This document shows positions 1-5,931 of a DNA stretch of 6,744 nt, piece after piece (the first letter of the stretch is position 1; each line of letters opens with the position of its first letter). Source of the DNA: Rickettsia typhi (GTDB lineage Bacteria; Pseudomonadota; Alphaproteobacteria; Rickettsiales; UBA1997); contig CAMDGT010000065.1 of the NCBI GenBank assembly GCA_945898025.1, forward strand, positions 1 through 6,744, read 5' to 3'. Below the pieces are notes generated by a model. It made no database searches and had not been told where the DNA came from. It was given only the letters and a program-made list of their open reading frames with translations. Made by a program: the position numbers and the translations under genes.

Positions 1-1175
1 GTTACGTTTATTATCATTGCGATATTTGCGAATAATCCAAATAGACCGTAGAAAGTTATCATAAATATAGCGACGAAAATAATGCCCGCTACCGAAGCTA
101 TTGCTCCTTGCTTAATTGAGTCTTGACCAAGCGATGGGCCGATGGTTCTTTCTTCAACTATCTTAAGGGGGGCTGGTAATGCTCCCGCTCTTAATAATAA
201 GGCAACTTGTGTTGCTTCTTTAATTGTAAATGAGCCGGAAATAATGCCAGAGCCTTGATTAATTACAGAGTTTATTCTAGGTGCGGTAACAACCTTATTG
301 TCAAGGACAACGGCAAAGAATCTACCGATATTTTCTTTGGTAATTTGAGCAAACTTTTTTGCTCCAATATTGTTAAAGCGAAATGAAACGGCAGGCTCCC
401 CTTGATAATAAGTTGGGTTTGCACTTATTAAAAGCTCTCCACCTAATATTACAGGTTTTTCTATTGAGTATGGGTTTCCTTCGTTGTCATAAATTGTTTC
501 AGTATTTATAGAGGATGATATAACTAAAGAGTTGTTGATAGTTTTTTCGCTAACGAAGTGAAAAGACATTTTGGCCGTTCTGCCAATTATTTCTTTAAGG
601 TTTTGGTTGTCGAGATTTTTTTTATTTGTATCTGATTGAGGAACTTGCAATAAAATTTGACTATCGCCTTGAGGCTGAATCGTTGGTTCTTTGGTACCGT
701 TTTCATCAATTCTTCTTCGTAGTATTTCTATTGATTGTTTGATTAGATTCTTCTTCATTTCAGAAATTTCTGTATTTGAAAAAGAAAGCTGTATTTTGTT
801 TTCTGAATGTTCTATATCAATTTTAGGGTAATTTTTCTTGATTATTTTGATTGCTTCTTCTGAATCTTTATTTTCATTTACTGTAATTATTAGCTTATCG
901 CCTGTGATTTCGTTGGTTATTTTTATAGAGCCATCACGTAGTAGGTTTTTAATGTCTTCTTTGAGGTTTTCTACTTGTTCTTGAATATATTGATTGAACT
1001 CTACCTCTAATAGTAAATGTGACCCACCTCTTAAATCAAGACCTAGACCAACTTTGTTATGTGGTATTTTTTCTAATATTTTACTATTTCTAAAGAAGGA
1101 AGGTAGAGAGAAAAAGATTGCTGATATAGCGATTAAAGTAATTAAAAAGATTTTTGTTTTCGAGAATTTAAGCAT
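1..1175 (-). CDS. secD: Protein translocase subunit SecD (3' end outside window)
   Basis: SecD works with SecF as the membrane motor that uses the proton gradient to pull exported proteins through SecYEG on the periplasmic side. The visible 391 codons start MLKFSKTKIF. A first membrane segment lies at about residues 7-24, followed by the family hallmark GLGLDLRGGSHLLLEV at about 44-58. The large periplasmic domain follows, with RRRIDENGTKEP near 153-164 and GRTAKMSFHFV near 198-208. Further on are SFRFNNIGAKKFAQIT, AVVLDNKVVTAPRI, and LLLRAGALPAPLKIVEERTIGPSLG (about 326-350). A second membrane segment begins near 357 and a third near 378 (GLFGLFANIAMIINV), where the window ends. Typical SecD proteins are about 500-615 residues, so the last membrane helices are missing only because of the window edge; secF may follow. 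The gene starts 10 bp after the yajC stop, consistent with a yajC-secD operon. The start is the only ATG that places the first helix correctly. Confidence 0.97.
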   Translation of the reverse strand, partial: MLKFSKTKIFLITLIAISAIFFSLPSFFRNSKILEKIPHNKVGLGLDLRGGSHLLLEVEFNQYIQEQVENLKEDIKNLLRDGSIKITNEITGDKLIITVNENKDSEEAIKIIKKNYPKIDIEHSENKIQLSFSNTEISEMKKNLIKQSIEILRRRIDENGTKEPTIQPQGDSQILLQVPQSDTNKKNLDNQNLKEIIGRTAKMSFHFVSEKTINNSLVISSSINTETIYDNEGNPYSIEKPVILGGELLISANPTYYQGEPAVSFRFNNIGAKKFAQITKENIGRFFAVVLDNKVVTAPRINSVINQGSGIISGSFTIKEATQVALLLRAGALPAPLKIVEERTIGPSLGQDSIKQGAIASVAGIIFVAIFMITFYGLFGLFANIAMIINV

Positions 1176-1185
1176 TTTCTAAAAT

Positions 1186-1602
1186 TTATTTCTTTAAAAG
1201 CTTTTTACTTTTTTCAATTTTGCTTGATTTTTCAATTTTGCTTTTATCAATAAAGGCTTCTGTAATGTGATTTTTAGCGATTTTGATTATTAAATTATCG
1301 GAAATTTCTAAGTCAAAAAAAGAGTTTTTATCAGGGTTTGATTTTATTTTGCCGATAATTCCGCTAGTTGTAACAACGACTTCTCCAATTTTAAGATTAT
1401 TTATTGTTTCTTGATGTTGGCGATGCTTCTTGCTTTGTGGGCGAATAATAAAAAAGTAAAATATTACAAAAATTAAAATCAAAGGAATAAAATTTGCAGG
1501 AGCGAAGTTGTTTTCTTCCGCTGCTTGTGGAGCAGACTTTTCTATTGATTTACCAGCGACTAAAGAGTTAGTCTCGCTGTTTTTATTGAAATCTTCTGAC
1601 AT
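1186..1602 (-). CDS. yajC: Preprotein translocase accessory subunit YajC
   Basis: YajC is a small inner-membrane protein that co-purifies with SecDF and is part of the holo-translocon in E. coli; it is usually dispensable. The protein has 138 residues. Residues 1-36 are polar and rich in Ser, Asn, Glu and Ala. One membrane span follows at about 38-53 (FIPLILIFVIFYFFII), then the family signature RPQSKKHRQHQETINNLKIGEVVVTTSGIIGKI at about 54-86. A small cytoplasmic beta domain reaches about residue 117. The C-terminal tail is Lys/Ser-rich and contains a tandem hexapeptide, SKIEKS twice (121-132). It is slightly longer than the E. coli protein (about 110 residues) because of both tails. It lies between rpmG (38 bp upstream) and secD (10 bp downstream), the usual yajC-secD order. 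No Shine-Dalgarno sequence is visible, and the first ATG is the only Met in the protein. Confidence 0.96.
   Translation of the reverse strand: MSEDFNKNSETNSLVAGKSIEKSAPQAAEENNFAPANFIPLILIFVIFYFFIIRPQSKKHRQHQETINNLKIGEVVVTTSGIIGKIKSNPDKNSFFDLEISDNLIIKIAKNHITEAFIDKSKIEKSSKIEKSKKLLKK
1210..1243. repeat. Tandem direct repeat in the 3' end of yajC (period 18 bp)
   Basis: A 16-bp identical sequence (plus strand TTTTTCAATTTTGCTT) occurs at 1210-1225 and again at 1228-1243, so the period is 18 bp. On the coding (minus) strand it encodes the duplicated hexapeptide SKIEKS in the YajC tail. The near-identity at the DNA level indicates a recent in-frame duplication rather than selection on protein sequence alone. 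Confidence 0.85.
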
Positions 1603-1632
1603 TATTTAACTGATTTATTCTTTTAAGGATTA

Positions 1633-1652
1633 CTTTCTAACTAGCTAGAAAG
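1633..1652 (-). other. Hairpin overlapping the rpmG stop codon
   Basis: CTTTCTA at 1633-1639 and TAGAAAG at 1646-1652 form a perfect 7-bp inverted repeat with a 6-base loop. The rpmG TAG stop (1641-1643) lies in the loop region. On the minus strand the hairpin is followed by UAAUCCUUAAAA, with no U-run, so it does not look like a classical intrinsic terminator. It could be an RNA processing or decay barrier that lets L33 be made at a different level from YajC-SecD, or it could be chance in AT-rich sequence. Confidence 0.35.
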
Positions 1653-1835
1653 CTTTTGTTCTTTGAATTCAACGTGTTTACGAACCACAGGATCGTACTT
1701 GCTGAAAAGCATTTTGTCTGTTTTTTGTTTTGGGTTGCGACGAGCAAGATAGAAATAGCCAGTTCCAGCGGTGCTAACCATTTTAAATAAGATAGAACTT
1801 CTTTTTGATTTTGAAGCTTTAGGTTTTCCAGCCAT
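1641..1835 (-). CDS. rpmG: 50S ribosomal protein L33 (zinc-free type)
   Basis: L33 is a small large-subunit ribosomal protein near the E site. The 64-residue product contains the family core STAGTGYFYLARRNPKQKTD (about 21-40), then KMLFSKYDPVVRKHVEFKEQK. The ending DPVVRKHVEFKE is strongly reminiscent of alphaproteobacterial L33 as I know the family. There are no cysteines, so this is the zinc-independent (C-minus) form. The first 14 or so residues are a basic, Ser-rich extension (MAGKPKASKSKRSS), which makes it roughly 9 residues longer than the 55-residue E. coli protein. It is probably the first gene of an rpmG-yajC-secD unit. The start is the ATG that gives MAGKPK; no Shine-Dalgarno sequence is visible before it. 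The usual partner rpmB (L28) is not adjacent on either side. Confidence 0.96.
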   Translation of the reverse strand: MAGKPKASKSKRSSILFKMVSTAGTGYFYLARRNPKQKTDKMLFSKYDPVVRKHVEFKEQKLSS

Positions 1836-1877
1836 ATGAATGAAATTTTAAGTGTTTATATTAATTTACTTGATATA

Positions 1878-1896
1878 TTGATTTTGTAGTAATCAA
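1878..1896. repeat. Short inverted repeat in the rpmG leader
   Basis: TTGATT (1878-1883) and AATCAA (1891-1896) are perfect 6-bp inverted arms around a 7-base spacer. The site lies 43-61 bp upstream of the rpmG start and would sit inside the leader RNA if the promoter near 1972 is used. It could be a protein-binding operator or a weak RNA hairpin. Six AT-rich base pairs are also within what chance would give here. Confidence 0.3.
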
Positions 1897-1945
1897 CTTA
1901 CTAAAAATGAAATATTTCAAAAACTGCTTTTTAAAGAGGCAATAA

Positions 1946-1972
1946 TTTTTAACATAATATTTTTTTAGTCAA
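1946..1972 (-). promoter_or_regulatory. Candidate sigma-70 type promoter for rpmG-yajC-secD
   Basis: Reading the minus strand, TCTTGACT contains a good -35 box (TTGACT, 1972-1967). After a 15-base spacer comes TAAAAA (1951-1946), a 4/6 match to TATAAT. The -35 is convincing for a proteobacterial housekeeping promoter, but the -10 is weak and the spacer short, so the exact -10 is uncertain. If correct, transcription would start near 1940 and leave a leader of roughly 105 bases before rpmG. Confidence 0.35.
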
Positions 1973-2037
1973 GAAAAACAAATAACTTTATTTTTAAAAA
2001 AAAATATTTAATTTTTGTTTTTAATATTTTCAAAAAT

Positions 2038-2070
2038 AACTCTAAAATAACTCTAAAATAACTCTAAAAT
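2038..2070. repeat. Three exact 11-bp tandem repeats just upstream of folD
   Basis: The unit AACTCTAAAAT occurs three times without mismatch at 2038-2048, 2049-2059 and 2060-2070, ending two bases before the folD ATG at 2073. The preceding 11 bases (2027-2037) match at 7 of 11 positions and may be a decayed fourth copy. Each unit contains TAAAAT, a 5/6 match to a -10 box, so the array places three -10-like elements one helical turn apart. No good -35 sits at the right distance from them. The array occupies the position where a ribosome binding site would normally be. Confidence 0.8.
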
Positions 2071-2072
2071 AA

Positions 2073-3002
2073 ATGATAAATAATAAAAGTTCTAAGATTA
2101 TTGATGGCAAGGCTATTGCCGATAATCTCAAAAATGAAATTGCTCAACAAGTTAAGGAGATTAAGCAAAAATTTTCTATTACTCCTACATTAGCGGTTAT
2201 ACTGGTTGGAAGTGATCCAGCTAGTGAGGTTTATGTTGGAAATAAAGAAAAATCTGCTCATTTTGTAGGCATGAATTCAATGCAGTTTAAATTTTCTGAC
2301 GATATTAATGAAATTGATTTAATTAAAAAAATCAATGAACTTAATTCTGATAATAATGTTCATGGAATATTGGTGCAATTGCCTTTGCCTAAGCATATAG
2401 ATTCAAAAAATGTAATTAAAGCAATTGATTCAATAAAAGATGTTGATGGCTTTAATATAATAAATGTGGGTAAATTATCGGTTGGAGAGCTAGAGGGCGA
2501 AGATTCAGCAATAATTCCTTGTACACCTCTTGGTTGTTTGCACTTAATTAAAGATGCAATTTCTAAATCCTCTATTTATAGCACCTTAGTTGGTTTAAAG
2601 GCCTTGGTAATTGGCACTTCAAATATAGTGGGTAGACCAATGGCAAGGCTTTTAATGTTAGAAGGTTGTACGGTTACAATTGCTAATCGCTCAACAAGAG
2701 ACTTAAAATCCGAGTCTTTACTTGCCGATATAGTAATATCAGCAACTGGAGTTCCAAACCTAATAGATGCTTCAATGATAAAAAAAGATGCAATAATTAT
2801 TGATGTTGGAATTAATCGTATTAATGTCGATGGGAATAAAACCAAAATAGTAGGTGATGTTAATTTTGAATCTGCAATTACCGTTGCTTCTTCGATAACC
2901 CCAGTTCCTGGTGGAGTTGGGCCAATGACAATAGCTTACTTATTAAAAAATACCCTTAAATGTTGTTTAAAAATAATCAATAAAAGCTCTAAAATCAATT
3001 AA
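2073..3002 (+). CDS. folD: Bifunctional methylenetetrahydrofolate dehydrogenase / cyclohydrolase FolD
   Basis: FolD oxidises 5,10-methylene-THF to methenyl-THF with NADP and then hydrolyses it to 10-formyl-THF, supplying one-carbon units for purines and for formyl-Met-tRNA. The 309-residue protein has all the usual landmarks. VGSDPASEVYVGNKEK (45-60) carries the active-site Tyr54 and catalytic Lys58. GILVQLPLP (98-106) carries Gln102, and KDVDGF carries Asp125. PCTPLG lies at 149-154. The nucleotide-binding loop is GTSNIVGRPM (181-190), and the signature ITPVPGGVGPMT is at 275-286. It appears fully functional. It is about 20 residues longer than the E. coli enzyme (288), with a Lys-rich C-terminal tail. 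It is the first gene of the rightward block; the next gene starts 17 bp after its stop. The ATG has no Shine-Dalgarno sequence and is preceded directly by tandem repeats. Confidence 0.97.
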   Translation: MINNKSSKIIDGKAIADNLKNEIAQQVKEIKQKFSITPTLAVILVGSDPASEVYVGNKEKSAHFVGMNSMQFKFSDDINEIDLIKKINELNSDNNVHGILVQLPLPKHIDSKNVIKAIDSIKDVDGFNIINVGKLSVGELEGEDSAIIPCTPLGCLHLIKDAISKSSIYSTLVGLKALVIGTSNIVGRPMARLLMLEGCTVTIANRSTRDLKSESLLADIVISATGVPNLIDASMIKKDAIIIDVGINRINVDGNKTKIVGDVNFESAITVASSITPVPGGVGPMTIAYLLKNTLKCCLKIINKSSKIN

Positions 3003-3019
3003 ATACATTGCCATTTCTT

Positions 3020-3709
3020 ATGAAAAAAAAATCATTATTAAATCGAATAATTAGCAAAACTAAAAAATTTTCGATTGTCGCTCTTATAAAAAATAACATT
3101 CGTTTATCGGTTATTTTCGTTGCCATATTGTCAATATTGGCTTTAATATCAATATTTTGTAGTTTTTATCAAAAATCTCAAAATGAAAAATACTCAGCTT
3201 TGTTATTTGAGGCTATTGCTAAATCTAAACAAGGTCAAATAGAAGAGGCAAAAATTGCCTTCAAAGAAATCTCCAATTCTTATTTTTCTGGTTCGACAAA
3301 GCCAATTGCAAAGCTAAATTATGCAAATTTATTGCTTTCTCAAAATAAAATCGATGAAGCGAAGCAAGTTTATCTAGAAATTAATCAGTCAAGAGGCGGT
3401 GAATTTATTAAAGATCTTGCGGGTTTTTTATATGTAAAAATTATTGTTCAAGATGAGAAATCTGCATCCAATCAACAGGCAATTAAAGATATAGAAAAAA
3501 TTGAAAATAAAAACAAAAACTTTAAATATCAAATAATTGAGCAAAAAGCCAATTTAGCAATTATTCAGCAAAATTTAGACCTCGCCTTCAAGGCCCTTAC
3601 TCAAATTGAGAATACTAAAGATTCTTCGCAAACTTTAAAAGAAAGAGCGAAAGAAAAATTGCAAGTAATTTTTGCTAAAGGCTATAAACCAAATAATCAA
3701 GTTAAGTAA
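3020..3709 (+). CDS. YfgM-like single-span membrane protein with TPR-type periplasmic domain
   Basis: The 229-residue product has a basic N-terminus (MKKKSLLNRIISKTKK), one hydrophobic span at about residues 28-50 (LSVIFVAILSILALISIFCSFY), and then an all-helical, Lys/Glu/Gln-rich soluble region. That region holds TPR-like helix pairs: SALLFEAIAKSKQGQIEEAKIAFKEI at about 59-84 and AKLNYANLLLSQNKIDEAKQVYLEI at about 97-121. This layout matches the YfgM family. E. coli YfgM is an inner-membrane protein with a periplasmic TPR domain that binds SecYEG and PpiD and helps periplasmic chaperoning. The next gene, 3 bp away, is bamB-like, the same neighbour as in E. coli, which supports the assignment. 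I chose the ATG at 3020; a TTG at 3008 would add four residues (MPFL) in the same frame. A run of nine A bases follows the ATG. Other TPR-containing membrane proteins are possible, so no gene symbol is given. Confidence 0.8.
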   Translation: MKKKSLLNRIISKTKKFSIVALIKNNIRLSVIFVAILSILALISIFCSFYQKSQNEKYSALLFEAIAKSKQGQIEEAKIAFKEISNSYFSGSTKPIAKLNYANLLLSQNKIDEAKQVYLEINQSRGGEFIKDLAGFLYVKIIVQDEKSASNQQAIKDIEKIENKNKNFKYQIIEQKANLAIIQQNLDLAFKALTQIENTKDSSQTLKERAKEKLQVIFAKGYKPNNQVK

Positions 3710-3712
3710 ATA

Positions 3713-5068
3713 ATGTCAAAAATTGTTCTTTTTATTTTGTTAAGTGCGGTCTTTTTAACCATTGGTTGTGCTCGAAATAAAAAAATACAATCCATCGATC
3801 CGCAATCGATTGTTAGTTTGTCAACATCGATAAAAGCAGATGACGAGCTTAAAGACATTAAGATAGATATTCCTGAGCAAAAAACAGTTAAATTTTGGCC
3901 TATAAACATTCAAACAGATCTTGATATCGAAAATATTCATAAGACATTTGACTATAAAAAAGAATTACCTGACATCAAAAAATCGATAGTTTATTATAAA
4001 TTTTCTATTAATAAATCTAATAATGTTGGTTCTGTAGCTATAATAAATAAAGATATTGCTTTTTATTTAGAGCCTTCTGGTTACTTGGTCGCCATTAGTT
4101 TAGAAAGTAAAAAAATTAATTGGCGAAAAAAAGTTTTTAAAAAAATTAATGTCGCCTATCGCTATCCTAAAATTGGCGAAAATCAAGAAATAATTTTTTC
4201 TATTATAGGGGATAATCAAGTTATTGCAAATCGCAAAAAAGACGGTTTAGAGCTATGGCGAAAAGAAGTTTCTGCAATTCCAATTGCGATGCCGATAGCC
4301 AATCAAAATATACTGTTAATTCTTACTAACGATAAGCTTTATTGCCTAAACTCTAACAATGGCGAAATAATATGGACTCATTCCGCCTCTACAAGTTCTC
4401 TTAACTTAGTTGGGAGTTCCGCTCCAATTATATTTCAAGATTTTGTTATTGTTGGATATAGTTCTGGAGAAGTTTATAAGTTAAATATTGCAAATGGTGA
4501 GGTGAGATGGTCTAGAAATCTCAACATAAAAATTGCCAACAGCTCTAATTTTTATCTTAATGATATTGATGCGAATATCATATTAAAAGATGGTGCTATT
4601 TATGTGGCTTCTAATAACGGCATTTTAAATGCTTTTAATTTAGAAAATGGCGAGAATTTATGGGGCAAGACCTTGTTTAATAATGCTGAATCCGAACTTT
4701 TTTATATTGGCAGTGCTTCTAACTTCTGGTTGGCGGGCGGTTTTATATATAGTATTAATAGCGAAAATCAATTAATAATTATCGAGAAGAAAAGCGGTAA
4801 AATTAAGCAGATATTTAACCTTCCTCATTTTAAAAATCCTAAAAAACCGCAGACTAAAATTATTTATAATGGTCTTGTTATGGCAGGCGATAAAATAATA
4901 ATTTCTAATGCTGATGGTGATTTTATTATTTACAATCCGTTAGATAATAAAATAGAATATTCTTATATTGGCGGTTTTAAAAATAATCATGCACCAATTG
5001 TTGTTGATAATAAAATATATACCAACTTCTCCAATAGTCTATTCACGGGGCTTGCTATCTTGTGGTAA
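3713..5068 (+). CDS. bamB: BamB-like outer-membrane beta-barrel assembly lipoprotein (PQQ-type beta-propeller)
   Basis: BamB is a periplasm-facing lipoprotein of the BAM complex that helps BamA insert outer-membrane proteins. The 451-residue product starts with a short lipoprotein signal, MSKIVLFILLSAVFLTIGC, placing the lipidated Cys at residue 19. The lipobox is unusual in having Thr at -3 (TIGC). A polar linker follows to about residue 90, then repeated propeller blades with the PQQ-type pattern of a hydrophobic strand, a short turn with an acidic/Asn-Gly or Ser-Gly pair, and a Trp. Examples are YLVAISLESKKINWRKK (124-140), LYCLNSNNGEIIW (209-221), VYKLNIANGEVRWSRNL (254-270) and LNAFNLENGENLW (305-317). 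Further blades lie near 353-370 and 398-418. It is longer than E. coli BamB (392). It starts 3 bp after the YfgM-like gene, so the two are probably co-transcribed and translationally coupled. Another PQQ-repeat lipoprotein is the main alternative. Confidence 0.85.
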   Translation: MSKIVLFILLSAVFLTIGCARNKKIQSIDPQSIVSLSTSIKADDELKDIKIDIPEQKTVKFWPINIQTDLDIENIHKTFDYKKELPDIKKSIVYYKFSINKSNNVGSVAIINKDIAFYLEPSGYLVAISLESKKINWRKKVFKKINVAYRYPKIGENQEIIFSIIGDNQVIANRKKDGLELWRKEVSAIPIAMPIANQNILLILTNDKLYCLNSNNGEIIWTHSASTSSLNLVGSSAPIIFQDFVIVGYSSGEVYKLNIANGEVRWSRNLNIKIANSSNFYLNDIDANIILKDGAIYVASNNGILNAFNLENGENLWGKTLFNNAESELFYIGSASNFWLAGGFIYSINSENQLIIIEKKSGKIKQIFNLPHFKNPKKPQTKIIYNGLVMAGDKIIISNADGDFIIYNPLDNKIEYSYIGGFKNNHAPIVVDNKIYTNFSNSLFTGLAILW

Positions 5069-5114
5069 ACTTTTTAAATAATTAATATGCAATTAAATTC
5101 AACTATATTTTACG

Positions 5115-5909
5115 ATGCAAAATGAATTTGCTATTGATAGTCATTGTCATTTAGATCTTCTTGAGAAGAATGGCTATAATATTGATGTCGTTGTTGCTGA
5201 TGCTATAAAATCAGGGGTCAAAATCATGCAAACCATCTGCACGAATTTTGATGATTTAGATAAGTTGATTGCTTATAGCAATAAATATGATGAGGTTTAT
5301 AATTCAATAGGCCTTCATCCGTGCAATGTAAATAAAGAAAATATTCTTAAGGTCGAGGATATGCTAAAGTTATGCAATAAAAGCCCTAAAATCATAGGAA
5401 TTGGAGAGACGGGTCTTGATTTTTATCATCAAAACGATAATCATTTACTGCAAAAGCAAAGCTTTTTGAGTCATATTGAATTATCTCAAAATACTGAATT
5501 GCCATTAATAATACATAGTCGCAATGCCGATAAAATGATGATCGATATTTTGAAGAGCGAACAAAAAAACTGTAAATTCCCCGCCTTGTTACATTGTTTT
5601 TCTAGCTCGGCAGAGCTTGCAAATATTGCAATTGACCTTGATATAAAAATTTCTGTTGCTGGAATAGTGACTTTTAAAAATGCCAAAGAATTGCAAGATA
5701 TAATCAAAAATATTCCTTTAGAATATCTAATGATAGAAACTGACTCCCCTTATCTAGCTCCAGTTCCATATAGAGGGCAAGTCAATCAGCCTGCTTTTGT
5801 AATTGAGGTTGCTAAAATGATTGCGGTAATTAAAAATCTAGATCTAGCAACCATATTATCTCAAACCACCAGTAATTTTTTGAGTATTTTCAAGAAAGTA
5901 GTTTTGTGA
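5115..5909 (+). CDS. tatD: TatD-family metal-dependent hydrolase
   Basis: This 264-residue protein is a TIM-barrel amidohydrolase-superfamily enzyme. Family members act as metal-dependent DNases (3'-5' exonuclease in E. coli TatD) and YcfH and YjjV are paralogues. The length is close to that of YcfH (265). The metal ligands are visible: His10 and His12 in DSHCHLD, Glu98 in GIGETGLDFY (95-104), His134 in PLIIHSRNA (130-138), His160 in ALLHCFSS (157-164), and Asp210 in IETDSPYLAP (207-216). GLHPCNV (66-72) and YRGQVNQP (219-226) are further family signatures. The active site looks complete. It starts 46 bp after bamB and ends 22 bp before murD, in the same direction. The true in vivo substrate is not settled for most of this family, and which paralogue this is (TatD, YcfH or YjjV) cannot be fixed here. 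It is the only gene here ending in TGA. Confidence 0.93.
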   Translation: MQNEFAIDSHCHLDLLEKNGYNIDVVVADAIKSGVKIMQTICTNFDDLDKLIAYSNKYDEVYNSIGLHPCNVNKENILKVEDMLKLCNKSPKIIGIGETGLDFYHQNDNHLLQKQSFLSHIELSQNTELPLIIHSRNADKMMIDILKSEQKNCKFPALLHCFSSSAELANIAIDLDIKISVAGIVTFKNAKELQDIIKNIPLEYLMIETDSPYLAPVPYRGQVNQPAFVIEVAKMIAVIKNLDLATILSQTTSNFLSIFKKVVL

Positions 5910-5931
5910 TTAACGATTAATTTAATTTGCA

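Larger units (their letters stand above)
1836..2072. other. Divergent intergenic region between rpmG and folD
   Basis: This 237-bp stretch separates two outward-reading blocks and must hold the promoters of both. It is extremely AT-rich, with A/T runs such as an A9 tract at 1996-2004. I see no reading frame, tRNA or known riboswitch fold in it. The recognisable elements are a TTGACT box for leftward transcription, an inverted repeat at 1878-1896, and the 11-bp tandem repeats against folD. Confidence 0.7.

Noticed and set aside
994..1182. Plus-strand open frame of 62 codons opposite the 5' end of secD
   Set aside because: It lies wholly antisense to the conserved SecD N-terminus and its product has no recognisable family features; it is a shadow of a real gene.
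2038..2070. CRISPR-like array or riboswitch upstream of folD
   Set aside because: The 11-bp units are directly adjacent without spacers and too AT-rich to fold; they are a simple tandem repeat.
2576..2845. Minus-strand open frame inside folD
   Set aside because: It is antisense to the NADP-binding region of FolD, whose conserved motifs explain the sequence.
3697..3909. Minus-strand open frame across the yfgM-like/bamB junction
   Set aside because: It overlaps the bamB signal peptide region on the other strand and looks like no known protein.
5069..5114. Terminator between bamB and tatD
   Set aside because: No stable GC-rich stem followed by a U-run is present; the TTTTT at 5071-5075 has no hairpin before it.
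5486..5707. Minus-strand open frame inside tatD
   Set aside because: It is antisense to metal-binding motifs of TatD and has no independent support.
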